DNA of 64,000 nucleotides, from the NCBI GenBank assembly GCA_022749295.1, contig CP062007.1, forward strand, positions 1,612,001-1,676,000, read 5' to 3'. A program made the translations under genes and the position numbers. The notes under the pieces were generated by a model, which did no database searches, was not told the origin of the DNA, and worked only from the letters and a program-made list of their open reading frames with translations. Below, piece after piece: positions 17,192-25,750 of this stretch (positions are counted from its first letter, which is position 1; every line of letters begins with the position of its first letter). The DNA is from Flavobacteriaceae bacterium GSB9. Its GTDB lineage: Bacteria; Bacteroidota; Bacteroidia; Flavobacteriales; Flavobacteriaceae.

Positions 17192-19102
17192 CTACATATC
17201 AAAAGCTTCAATTTTAAGTTGTATATCTTCCCATTTTTCCATATGGTTCTGCAAATCTGTTTTCATTTTTTGGTAACTATCAAAGAAATTAGGCTTGGAA
17301 GTGGTTTCCTCGTAGTTTGTTTCAAGCTCTAAATCAATGCTTTTTATTTTGCGCTCCAAATCACTTATCTTGGCCTCTACGTTGCTGAGTTTATTATTCA
17401 GAGATTTTAGCTTTTTTTGTTCCTCGTAGCTTTGATGCTTTTTTTCTTTAGGGGTTTCCTTTATAACGGTACGCTTCTCTACTTCTCGTAAACTGTCTAC
17501 TTTTCGCTGCTCTAAATAATAATCAATATCTCCCAGATATTCTTTAAGTTTTTGGTCTTTAAACTCATAAACAACATTAGTCAACCCCTGCAGAAAATCA
17601 CGGTCGTGCGACACCAATATTAAAGTACCTTCAAAACGCTTTAAAGCTTCTTTCAAAACATTTTTCGATTTAATGTCTAAATGGTTTGTTGGCTCATCCA
17701 TCACCAAAACATTAAAGGGCTGTAACATAAGTTTAGCCAATGCCAAACGGTTACGCTCACCTCCAGACAAAACCCGCACATACTTCTCTACTTCATCGCC
17801 ACGGAACAAAAACGACCCCAAGATATCTCTTACTTTACTACGATTGGTTTCATTGGCAGCATCAATCATTGTATCGAGTACTGTTTTATTACCATCTAAA
17901 TATTCAGCTTGGTTTTGGGCAAAATAGCCTATTTGCACATTATGCCCAAGTTTTAGGTCGCCCTTATGTTTTATTTCTCCTATTATAATTTTAGCTAGGG
18001 TAGATTTTCCTTGCCCATTTTGGCCAACAAACGCTGTTTTACTGTCGCGCTCAATAAGCAAATCGATATTGTTAAGCACTTGGTTGTCACCATAGTTTTT
18101 AGAAATTCCTTCTGCCTCAACCACAACTTTGCCTGGAGTAACCGATATTGGAAAATTAAGGGTCATGACACTGTTGTCGTCTTCATCAACTTCAATTCTG
18201 TCAATTTTATCCAGTTTTTTTATCAGCGACTGAGCCATTGTTGCTTTTGAAGCTTTGGCACGAAACTTTTCAATGAGTTTTTCGGTATGCTCAATTTGTT
18301 TTTGTTGGTTTTTTTGCGACGCTAACTGCTGTTCTCTCAATTCTTCGCGAAGCACTAAGTACTTGGAATAAGGTTTTGGGTAATCGTATATTCTGCCTAA
18401 CGAAATCTCGATGGTTCGGTTGGTTACATTATCTAAAAACATTTTATCGTGCGATACAATAACCACGGCACCTGTATAATTTTTCAAGAACCCTTCCAAC
18501 CAGATAATAGATTCAATATCCAAATGGTTTGTGGGCTCATCCAAAAGCAAAATATCATTATTTTGAAGCAGCAATTTGGCCAGCTCTATACGCATACGCC
18601 ATCCTCCTGAAAACGTATCGGTAAGCTTATCAAAATCTTCACGTTTAAACCCTAAACCTTGAAGTATCTTTTCGGTATCACCCTGATAGTTGTAACCTCC
18701 CAATATTTCGTATTGGTGCTGCAACTCATTGATATCGACCATAAGTTGATGGTACCCATCGCTTTCATAATCGGTGCGCTCTGCCATTTGGGTATTTACA
18801 GCTTCCATTTGGGCTTCCAAAGCTTTAATTTCGGTAAATGCTTCGTAAGATTCCTCCAAAACGGTCCGCCCAAAAATAAAATCTATGTCTTGTTTTAAAA
18901 ACCCTATTTTCAACTCTTTATCTGCTGCAATTTGCCCGGTATCGGGTTCCATTTCTTTCGATAAAATCTTGAGCATGGTTGATTTACCTGCGCCGTTCTT
19001 GCCTATAAGCCCTACTCTGTCGCCATTGCCAAGTTTAAACGTTATATCTTCAAAGAGATATTCTCCTTGAAATGAAATCGATAAGTTATGAATATTCATC
19101 AT
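17192..19102 (-). CDS. ABC-F family ATP-binding protein
   Basis: 636-aa cytoplasmic protein with two ABC ATPase domains and no membrane segments. Domain 1 has Walker A GKNGAGKST (34-42), signature FSGGWRMR and Walker B LLLDEPTNHLD. Domain 2 has GQNGQGKST, LSGGERNR and VLVMDEPTNHLD. The charged linker between them (about 240-310) is the ABC-F P-site tRNA-interacting motif. The last ~90 residues are a coiled coil like that of Uup/YheS. ABC-F proteins bind the ribosome and help resolve stalled or drug-bound translation. Which ABC-F subgroup it belongs to, and whether it confers resistance, cannot be told here. Confidence 0.92.
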   Translation of the reverse strand: MMNIHNLSISFQGEYLFEDITFKLGNGDRVGLIGKNGAGKSTMLKILSKEMEPDTGQIAADKELKIGFLKQDIDFIFGRTVLEESYEAFTEIKALEAQMEAVNTQMAERTDYESDGYHQLMVDINELQHQYEILGGYNYQGDTEKILQGLGFKREDFDKLTDTFSGGWRMRIELAKLLLQNNDILLLDEPTNHLDIESIIWLEGFLKNYTGAVVIVSHDKMFLDNVTNRTIEISLGRIYDYPKPYSKYLVLREELREQQLASQKNQQKQIEHTEKLIEKFRAKASKATMAQSLIKKLDKIDRIEVDEDDNSVMTLNFPISVTPGKVVVEAEGISKNYGDNQVLNNIDLLIERDSKTAFVGQNGQGKSTLAKIIIGEIKHKGDLKLGHNVQIGYFAQNQAEYLDGNKTVLDTMIDAANETNRSKVRDILGSFLFRGDEVEKYVRVLSGGERNRLALAKLMLQPFNVLVMDEPTNHLDIKSKNVLKEALKRFEGTLILVSHDRDFLQGLTNVVYEFKDQKLKEYLGDIDYYLEQRKVDSLREVEKRTVIKETPKEKKHQSYEEQKKLKSLNNKLSNVEAKISDLERKIKSIDLELETNYEETTSKPNFFDSYQKMKTDLQNHMEKWEDIQLKIEAFDM

Positions 19103-19252
19103 AGAAATGTAACTTTTATTACAGTGGCTTTGTTATTAAAATAGTACTTTTGACCTTATTTTTCGCTTTATTGGCAATAAATTCTAGGTTTCATTTTTTT
19201 ACATAAAACGAAATTTATTCCTGAATTCGGTTGCAAAAATACGTTAAATTAT

Positions 19253-19639
19253 ATGTTTAAAAAAGGAACTAAATTATATAGCATATTTATGGGAACATGC
19301 CCAAAATGCCATGAGGAATCAATGTACATCAACAAGAACCCTTATGCATTACCCGAACTTTTAGATATGCACGAAAAATGCAGTAACTGCGGCACTAAAT
19401 ACAAAATCGAACCTTCTTTTTTTTATGGCGCTATGTACGTAAGCTACGCTGTGGGCATTGCCTTTGCTGTAGCAGCCTTTGTAATAAGCTACTTTGTTTT
19501 TAATGCGGGCCTTAATTACATATTTGCCTCGATTATTGGCACCTTAATTGTATTTATGCCTGTAATTATGCGACTTTCCAGAAACATATGGATTAACTTT
19601 TTTATGAGCTACGATAAATCGCTTGCCAAGAAAAAATGA
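19253..19639 (+). CDS. DUF983 family membrane protein
   Basis: 128-aa protein with an N-terminal zinc-ribbon-like set (Cys16 and Cys19 in CPKC, Cys43 and Cys46 in CSNC), followed by two membrane helices (about 58-82 and 88-108) and a basic end. This is the DUF983 architecture; function is unknown. A possible -7 element TACTTTTG lies at 19145-19152. It is divergent from the ABC-F gene and followed by a GC-rich intergenic repeat. Confidence 0.82.
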   Translation: MFKKGTKLYSIFMGTCPKCHEESMYINKNPYALPELLDMHEKCSNCGTKYKIEPSFFYGAMYVSYAVGIAFAVAAFVISYFVFNAGLNYIFASIIGTLIVFMPVIMRLSRNIWINFFMSYDKSLAKKK

Positions 19640-19645
19640 TGTTTT

Positions 19646-19728
19646 GGGCGCTACCATAAGGGTCGGGCTTTACGCTACAAGTCCGCGCTCGTACCTCGCT
19701 GTGGGCTTTTCACTGCAATCCCTAGCGC
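19646..19728. repeat. GC-rich intergenic repeat with terminal inverted ends
   Basis: About 83 bases much richer in G+C than the surroundings. It begins GGGCGCTACCATAAGGG and ends CTGCAATCCCTAGCGC. GCGCTA at 19648-19653 pairs with TAGCGC at 19723-19728, and GGG with CCC just inside. The middle also has partial self-complementarity. It looks like a dispersed intergenic repeat; from memory, very similar strings occur between genes in other Bacteroidota genomes, but this was not checked. Confidence 0.6.
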
Positions 19729-19778
19729 AACAACCCCCAATGCTAAGGCACAGAACATTTCATAAACAACCCCAAAAA

Positions 19779-20822
19779 CTATTCCTGAAACCGATTAATA
19801 TCAATCGCTTTTTCTAACGGAGTACCATCTTCAATAAACTTATAAAGTTGGCGGGCTACATACGGACCAATCATAACGCCTCGCGTACCCAAACCATTTA
19901 GTACAAACATATTTTTATGGCTTTGGTGTTGCCCCACCAAAGGCCTACGATCTTTAACTGTTGGCCTAACACCAGCCACTTGGTTAACGATTTTAAATTC
20001 GCATTTAACCAACTTCGTTAGTTTGCTCAAAAGATTCTCTTTTGCTCGTTCTGTTGTGGCATGATTCAGATCTTTCCACTCGTAGGTTGCACCAACAATA
20101 TAAAGGTTGCCTTCAATGGGAATTAAAAACACACCTGCCTTTAAAACATAATCGATGTTCAAATTAGGCGCTTCAATAATTAATAATTCGCCTTTTGTTG
20201 GCACCAAGGGTAAATCTTTAAAAAAAGGATTCTTCACCAATCCAAACCCTTCGGCAAAAACAATACATTTTGATGTAATGTTGTTATACACAATGCTGTT
20301 ATTTTCCGAATGCAAAGCTCCATAATCAAAAGATTGCCTTATTAATTGCCCCTGCTTTTCTAAATTGGAGGTATAAGCTTCAACTAGTTCTTTTACATCA
20401 ATTCTACCAGTATGCAAAACTTTACCAAACCCAAAAGGTGCATTAATCGCTTTGTTATTGTTTTTAATGATGTTTGTTGACAAACACCCCGAAAGTAAAG
20501 GCTTATCTGAAGCGGCAAACCAATCGTTTTGCTCTTCGAGTGATGCAAATTTTCGGTAAACCGGTATTTTATAATCTAATTTTACGTTCAGCTCCTTTTC
20601 AATTTTTGCGTAAAGTGGCAAGGCTATTTCAAGCTGTTCTTTACTTTTCCAAACCGAGGTAAAACGCTTTAATACAACCGGATTGTACAAACCACCCGCA
20701 ACAACCGACGACTGTTGCGAAGCATCATCAAAAACCACAAACGATTTATTGTTTGCCTTGAGTTGTTCGCAAAAACTAATGCCCGCAATACCAATACCTA
20801 CTATAATATAATCTACCTGCAT
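19779..20822 (-). CDS. FAD-dependent oxidoreductase (DAO family)
   Basis: 347-aa flavoprotein of the D-amino-acid oxidase/glycine oxidase-like fold. The N-terminus carries the dinucleotide-binding turn GIGIAG (9-14) after a beta strand (VDYIIVGIGIAG). A second FAD-contact region GVRPTVKDRRPLVG is near residue 295, and the C-terminal GLGTRGVMIGPYVA closes the FAD site. It is shorter than MnmC and has no tRNA-modification partner. The substrate is unknown; members of this family oxidise amines or amino acids. The start at 20822 is preferred to 20867 because it begins directly before the FAD-binding strand. Confidence 0.8.
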   Translation of the reverse strand: MQVDYIIVGIGIAGISFCEQLKANNKSFVVFDDASQQSSVVAGGLYNPVVLKRFTSVWKSKEQLEIALPLYAKIEKELNVKLDYKIPVYRKFASLEEQNDWFAASDKPLLSGCLSTNIIKNNNKAINAPFGFGKVLHTGRIDVKELVEAYTSNLEKQGQLIRQSFDYGALHSENNSIVYNNITSKCIVFAEGFGLVKNPFFKDLPLVPTKGELLIIEAPNLNIDYVLKAGVFLIPIEGNLYIVGATYEWKDLNHATTERAKENLLSKLTKLVKCEFKIVNQVAGVRPTVKDRRPLVGQHQSHKNMFVLNGLGTRGVMIGPYVARQLYKFIEDGTPLEKAIDINRFQE

Positions 20823-20872
20823 AATTTTAAAACGAATATACTTAGAAAACCAGTTTTCGTAAAGCAATACAC

Positions 20873-20907
20873 AAAAAAAAGACCATCGTTATGGCGATGA
20901 TCTTTTT
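20873..20907 (-). terminator. Terminator of the gldKLMN operon
   Basis: A hairpin with arms AAAGACCATCG and CGATGATCTTT (one mismatch) is followed on the minus strand by a run of eight T. It lies 25 bases after the gldN stop. Confidence 0.85.
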
Positions 20908-20931
20908 AGTATTAATGATGTTTCAAACGGA

Positions 20932-21822
20932 TTAGTAGGTCCACATATCCAATTCAAAATCTCTAATTTTATCTTTAATCCTTTCAGATTCCAACAGCTG
21001 CATCAACGCATTGTCAGAAACATAGTCCGAAATGGCTCGGTCTTGCTGTACATTTTCTTCTTTATAAATATAGGCTTGAAAACGTCTTGCATTTAACACA
21101 TGGTCGAAAGAAAATGGCATAGAGCTGTTTTTGTTATTGAACGATTTAGCTTCATGCAATACCGCTCTGGCATCTGGGAAAAACACCCAAAACAACTCAA
21201 CTAAATCTGGTGTATCAGAATCAATAAAGTTAACATCTGGTGCAACTGGGGCAATTCCCAACAACCTATATTTCATTTCAGCTTGGCGCTTATCGAAATA
21301 CCAAAGTCCTCTTATACGATATTCTTTAATATCTGCTGCAGTGATGTCTCTTCTTATGATATACTGTGGAGATAATTCTTCCCCGGCATTAATCTGCTCA
21401 ATACCCAGTTCTGTAGTATCAATTAATGTTAATGCACCTTCTATATCTTTTAAGGTTCGTTTTGTGGTAAAATAAGAATCGTCGTAAATATTCTTTATAT
21501 TACCGTTTTCGATATTCTTCATAAGCACATCGTACAACGATCTTCTGTTGCTACCGATATTGTTGGTATCTATAGGATAGTACAAAGGGAAGTTTGCACG
21601 TTCATCAAGAACAATTTTTTCCCATACTTGTTTAGAATACAAGATATCCCTATCATCAACATAACCATATTCCAATGGCTTATCATTGTCAACTGCTTTT
21701 TGGGATTCGGTACGAACACCAATTTCCTCGGGACTTTTGGCATTAAGTATATTCGCTTGAGCAAACGTACTTGAGGCCGTTATAACAGTTGCAGCGGTTA
21801 ATAAAAAACTTTTTAGATTCAT
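20932..21822 (-). CDS. gldN: Gliding motility / T9SS protein GldN
   Basis: 296-aa periplasmic component of the type IX secretion system. It has a signal peptide (1-21, ending TFAQ) and the GldN/PorN region with conserved YVDDRDILYSKQVWEKI, LRGLWYFDKRQAEMKYR-like and FDHVLNARRFQAYIYKEEN motifs. In the known T9SS, GldN (PorN) associates with the lipoprotein GldK (PorK) to form a large periplasmic ring under the outer membrane. It is the last gene of the gldKLMN order, 66 bases after gldM, and is followed by a terminator. T9SS-tailed pectin enzymes at the left end of the window are potential clients. Confidence 0.95.
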   Translation of the reverse strand: MNLKSFLLTAATVITASSTFAQANILNAKSPEEIGVRTESQKAVDNDKPLEYGYVDDRDILYSKQVWEKIVLDERANFPLYYPIDTNNIGSNRRSLYDVLMKNIENGNIKNIYDDSYFTTKRTLKDIEGALTLIDTTELGIEQINAGEELSPQYIIRRDITAADIKEYRIRGLWYFDKRQAEMKYRLLGIAPVAPDVNFIDSDTPDLVELFWVFFPDARAVLHEAKSFNNKNSSMPFSFDHVLNARRFQAYIYKEENVQQDRAISDYVSDNALMQLLESERIKDKIRDFELDMWTY

Positions 21823-21888
21823 CTTAAATTGTATTTTGCATTATCAATATTTGGGATGGTTTAAGCACAACCACCCCAAATAGTTTTT

Positions 21889-23451
21889 CTAGTTTGTAAG
21901 CTCGATAAGTACTGGAGACACTTTTTTAAGTATCACACTAACTCCACTTGCTTTGGCTTCAATATCAAATATTTGAACCGAAGAACCACGTTTTGCTTTA
22001 CGCAATGCACTTTTTGCTCTACTATCTAACTTATTACCGTTAACATTTATTGTAGGCTGCCCTGGAACTTTAAATTTAAATCCAGTTACACGCAATGGCA
22101 ATTCGAAATCGAAATCGTCGAACATAGCGCCAACGGTAGAGATTTCAAGACTGTTACGTTGCATTTTAACCTGACCGTCTTCACCTCTAATGGTTCCTGT
22201 TGGTTTTGGTAAATCTTTAATTCGGAATTTAGCGTTATCGCTAACTTTTTTACCATCTGGTAAAGTACCTGTAACGTTAATAGTTACTTCTCTACCTCTA
22301 ATTCTTGTAGCATCCATTACATAACGGCTACCACCAGCACTAGATAAACCTTGTGCGCTGGCATTAACTTTGTTATCTGGAATACCGGCAAACGAAATGG
22401 TCATTGGGTTCTTAACACCACGGTAAACCACGTTCATTTTATCAGCCGATATAGTTGCTGCATTAGGCTTGGCTACAGTAGCGAAAGAAGAGTTAACTGG
22501 TACTTCAATTTCTTCACCATCTTCTCCAAAGATTAATTTACCTTCAATCTTGTGCTCACCAACACCGCCTGTACCTATCTTCAGTTTTACTTTACCATCT
22601 TCAATAGAATATTGATCTTCGGAAAGTTTTCTGCCATCTAAAGTCAACTCTACTCGTTTTGGTTTCGTTGTAGCATCTTTACGTCCTAAAACAATTTGTC
22701 CATCAAATTGCTCACCGTTAAAGTAAGCTGATTTAGAAGTCTCCATCAAAGTGGTGTAATTGGTCATAGACACCTCGCTAGAAAGTGTACCTTGCAACAT
22801 ATTTGATAAAATCTCAGACTCAGTTGTTTTGATATCGGCTTGCAGTTGGGTCATTTTAGTTAATGACGCGACTAAAGGGAAACCTTTATAATGATAATCC
22901 AACCAATCGATTTTAATACCATCTCTATTGATTTCCTTATCAGTGCTGAATTTTTCCTTCACATCCTTAACAATGTGTTCCATACCCGGTTGGTCATCAA
23001 GAATTTTAACCACGCCTTCTCTAAACGAGTTGATTTGATTTAAAAATTCTTGTCCCGCTGGTTTTAACTTGTCGCCTTTAAAGAAATTCTCGTCAAGGTA
23101 AGTACCTTTGTCCATAATTTCGTAATCGGTAGCATCATCAAGATCTTCTGTCATTTTACCTTTTAAATCTTCTAAATAAGCATCGAACTCATGCGCCAAG
23201 GCATCAATTTGATCGGCTTTAGCTTTTAAAGGCTTATATTTTTCTGGCTGATCTGCCGCTTTTTGTTCTAAGCTTGCTACAAAGTTATTATTTCTTTGTT
23301 CTGTAGCTTGGTTAGACTTTGTAAGCTTTTCGTTCATTAATCCGAATGCTGAAAGAACTTCCTTCGACATATTCAATGCAAGCATTGCAATGAATATCAA
23401 GTACATCAGATTAATCATTTTCTGTCTAGGTGATAAATTTCCTTGTGCCAT
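21889..23451 (-). CDS. gldM: Gliding motility / T9SS protein GldM
   Basis: 520-aa T9SS motor shaft protein. A short cytoplasmic N-terminus (MAQGNLSPRQKMINLMYL) leads into one membrane helix (about 14-34) and then a long periplasmic part. That part comprises a helical domain (about 40-225) and several beta domains (about 225-520) with conserved segments such as VVYRGVKNPMTISFAG. In the characterised system, GldL and GldM form the proton-driven inner-membrane motor and GldM reaches the GldK/GldN ring. It lies 48 bases after gldL. Length is as expected for the family. Confidence 0.96.
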   Translation of the reverse strand: MAQGNLSPRQKMINLMYLIFIAMLALNMSKEVLSAFGLMNEKLTKSNQATEQRNNNFVASLEQKAADQPEKYKPLKAKADQIDALAHEFDAYLEDLKGKMTEDLDDATDYEIMDKGTYLDENFFKGDKLKPAGQEFLNQINSFREGVVKILDDQPGMEHIVKDVKEKFSTDKEINRDGIKIDWLDYHYKGFPLVASLTKMTQLQADIKTTESEILSNMLQGTLSSEVSMTNYTTLMETSKSAYFNGEQFDGQIVLGRKDATTKPKRVELTLDGRKLSEDQYSIEDGKVKLKIGTGGVGEHKIEGKLIFGEDGEEIEVPVNSSFATVAKPNAATISADKMNVVYRGVKNPMTISFAGIPDNKVNASAQGLSSAGGSRYVMDATRIRGREVTINVTGTLPDGKKVSDNAKFRIKDLPKPTGTIRGEDGQVKMQRNSLEISTVGAMFDDFDFELPLRVTGFKFKVPGQPTINVNGNKLDSRAKSALRKAKRGSSVQIFDIEAKASGVSVILKKVSPVLIELTN

Positions 23452-23499
23452 GTTTAATTAGGTTTTTGGTTAATTAATAAATTTAGGATTAACCCCTAA

Positions 23500-24135
23500 T
23501 TATTTGTTCATAGCAGACAGCATACCACCGTAAACACCATTTAGTGATGAAAGATTAGATGCTAATGATTGCATTTGTTCTTTTAATTTAGCAGCATTTT
23601 CTACAGATTCTTCATTAATAGCGGCTTGCTTGTTAATGCTCTCTAACTGTACTTTGTACAAGCTATTTAAAGACTCCATTTGTGCAGCGGCCAATGATAA
23701 TTCTTCACCATATTTCTTAGTTGCTTCAATTGAATCAACAGTAGTTGACATATTTTTGGCTGCACCTTCAAAGTTTTTGATGCTATCGCCTAAACTTGCG
23801 ATTAATTCGCCATCAATTTTAGCTTCTTTTAATAAATTATCTAATTTTTTAGACAACATACCTTGAGCTTCTTCATTTGATTCGCTTCGGTTTGATTGTC
23901 CTCCAGCTAATTCTGGGTAAACTAAAGACCAATCTAAATCTTCATCAACAGGTTCGAATGCCGATAAGGCGAAAATAATTGCTTCTGTTACCAAACCAAT
24001 GGTTAACATAACATTACCTGTAAGTGGCCCTATTTCAAAGTGAATAATTTTAAATAGTGCTCCAACAATTACAATTGCAGCCCCTAATCCATAGGCCATA
24101 TTCATGAATTTCTTGTTTGCTTTTGACTTTGCCAT
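23500..24135 (-). CDS. gldL: Gliding motility / T9SS protein GldL
   Basis: 211-aa inner-membrane motor protein. Two N-terminal membrane helices are visible (about 12-30 and 37-60). The first has the charged surroundings KKFMNMAYGLGAAIVIVGALFKIIHF and the second is followed by acidic FEPVDEDLDW. A cytoplasmic tail rich in heptads (about 95-211) follows. In known systems five GldL surround two GldM and conduct protons. It lies 90 bases after gldK, within the operon. Confidence 0.96.
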   Translation of the reverse strand: MAKSKANKKFMNMAYGLGAAIVIVGALFKIIHFEIGPLTGNVMLTIGLVTEAIIFALSAFEPVDEDLDWSLVYPELAGGQSNRSESNEEAQGMLSKKLDNLLKEAKIDGELIASLGDSIKNFEGAAKNMSTTVDSIEATKKYGEELSLAAAQMESLNSLYKVQLESINKQAAINEESVENAAKLKEQMQSLASNLSSLNGVYGGMLSAMNK

Positions 24136-24225
24136 AATTTTCGGTTTTTAAATTTTAAGTAGATCCTTCTTCTACTTAAGTAGGTTAATTAATAGTTTAT
24201 GATTTTGATTTGATTTGATTAAATG

Positions 24226-25587
24226 TTAGTTACCGTTGCTTGTTACTTTTGTCCCCATGTAATCTTGAACGGTTCTGAAACCTATATAACTTCTTGCAGA
24301 ATCTGCATATTCATAATCTCTAGAACTTACTTGTAAAAAGTAGGCTACATCTTTCCAAGATCCCCCGCGAACGATTTTACGTTGGTTGTCATCATCGTTC
24401 ACACTTGGATTGATTGTTGATGTATATTGATATGACGATGGATCGTAAGATGCATTTACCCATTCTGCCACGTTACCAGCCATGTTATAAAGATTATAAT
24501 CGTTTGGCTCGTACGATTTAGCCTCTACCGTATAAAGTGCTTGGTCTGCGGCATAATCGCCACGTACTGGTTTAAAGTTTGCCATAAAACAACCTCTATC
24601 ACTTTTTGTGTATGGGCCACCCCAAGGGTAAGTTGCGGCTTGAAGCCCACCTCTTGCAGCATACTCCCACTCTGCCTCAGATGGCAACCTGAAAGTATTG
24701 ACTAAAGCAGCTCCTTTTTTGGATTTTTGGTAAGAGTTTTTGTTAATGGTTCTCCATTCACAAAACGCTTTAGCCTGATCCCAAGTTACTCCAACAACAG
24801 GATATTCACTGTATGCATCGTGCCAAAAATAATCGTTGTGCATAGGTTCGTTGTATGAGTAAGCGAAATCTCTAATCCAAACAGTCGTATCTGGGTATAC
24901 TTCAATTTCTTCTTTGATAATAAGATCTTTACGCTTAACACCTCTGTTTCTTGCCGCTTCTTGGATATCCATGTGGCTGTACTGAAACTTGAATTTTGTA
25001 ACATCCCAAGTCCGTTGTCCATTATAAGACTCTTCCAACGGTAAATACATGGTATCCATAACCTCGGTATAATACTCATCTGGATAATCTGAGGTATCGA
25101 ATACTAACTCGATATCTTTATTTATTTTTCTACCTTCGTAACCTGTTGGGCCCAAACCTGTATAGTTTTCAAACATATACTTTTCATAGACGGACATATT
25201 AGCGGTATCGGCATCTTTAAATGCATATTCACCAATACCACCATCTTCTGGTAACATGCCAACTTCATCGGCCAAAACAGCCAACCTATATCTTATAATG
25301 GAATCTCTAACCCAATTTACAAACTGGCGATATTCGCTATTTGTAATTTCGGTAGCATCCATATAAAAGGCTCTTACGGTTACCGTTTTAGAGGGTGCAT
25401 CTTGCACACCTGCTAAATCATCATCGGCTTTACCCATTATAAATGCACCTCCTGGAATTAGTTCCATTCCATAAGGTTTTTCTGGGTGCCATTTTTTTCC
25501 TTTAACACCTACCAATTCTCCTCTATCTTTAGAGCCACAACTGGTTAGTATTGCAAATACTGCGGTTAATAATATAAACTTCTTCAT
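24226..25587 (-). CDS. gldK: Gliding motility / T9SS lipoprotein GldK
   Basis: 453-aa lipoprotein of the T9SS. The signal ends in a lipobox (AILTSC, Cys17). The rest is a formylglycine-generating-enzyme/sulfatase-modifying-factor fold with family motifs PGGAFIMG, PVVGVTWDQAKAFCEW, RLPSEAEWEYAARGG and RGGSWKD, used here as a structural ring subunit rather than an oxidase. It lacks the paired C-terminal catalytic cysteines expected of a true enzyme, as far as can be read. The start at 25587 (MKKFILL) fits the signal peptide better than 25593. It is the first of gldKLMN. The upstream gap of 163 bases holds two similar 20-base direct repeats (about 25687-25727). Confidence 0.95.
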   Translation of the reverse strand: MKKFILLTAVFAILTSCGSKDRGELVGVKGKKWHPEKPYGMELIPGGAFIMGKADDDLAGVQDAPSKTVTVRAFYMDATEITNSEYRQFVNWVRDSIIRYRLAVLADEVGMLPEDGGIGEYAFKDADTANMSVYEKYMFENYTGLGPTGYEGRKINKDIELVFDTSDYPDEYYTEVMDTMYLPLEESYNGQRTWDVTKFKFQYSHMDIQEAARNRGVKRKDLIIKEEIEVYPDTTVWIRDFAYSYNEPMHNDYFWHDAYSEYPVVGVTWDQAKAFCEWRTINKNSYQKSKKGAALVNTFRLPSEAEWEYAARGGLQAATYPWGGPYTKSDRGCFMANFKPVRGDYAADQALYTVEAKSYEPNDYNLYNMAGNVAEWVNASYDPSSYQYTSTINPSVNDDDNQRKIVRGGSWKDVAYFLQVSSRDYEYADSARSYIGFRTVQDYMGTKVTSNGN

Positions 25588-25750
25588 ATCCATAGAAAAC
25601 TCGAGGTTAATTATTCATGCTTCAATTTTGAGAGCGTAAACATATTTATATATTTTTTAAAAAACAACTTTTTATCTAAAAAAATAACGTTTCATCGTGA
25701 AAAAATAGCATTTCAACGATAAAATGAGCGGTTTAACCCTTGTTCGTTGG

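Noticed and set aside
24226-25587. Formylglycine-generating enzyme (sulfatase maturation) as the function of the FGE-fold gene
   Set aside because: Order gldKLMN, lipobox and family sequence identify it as GldK, a structural T9SS ring protein.
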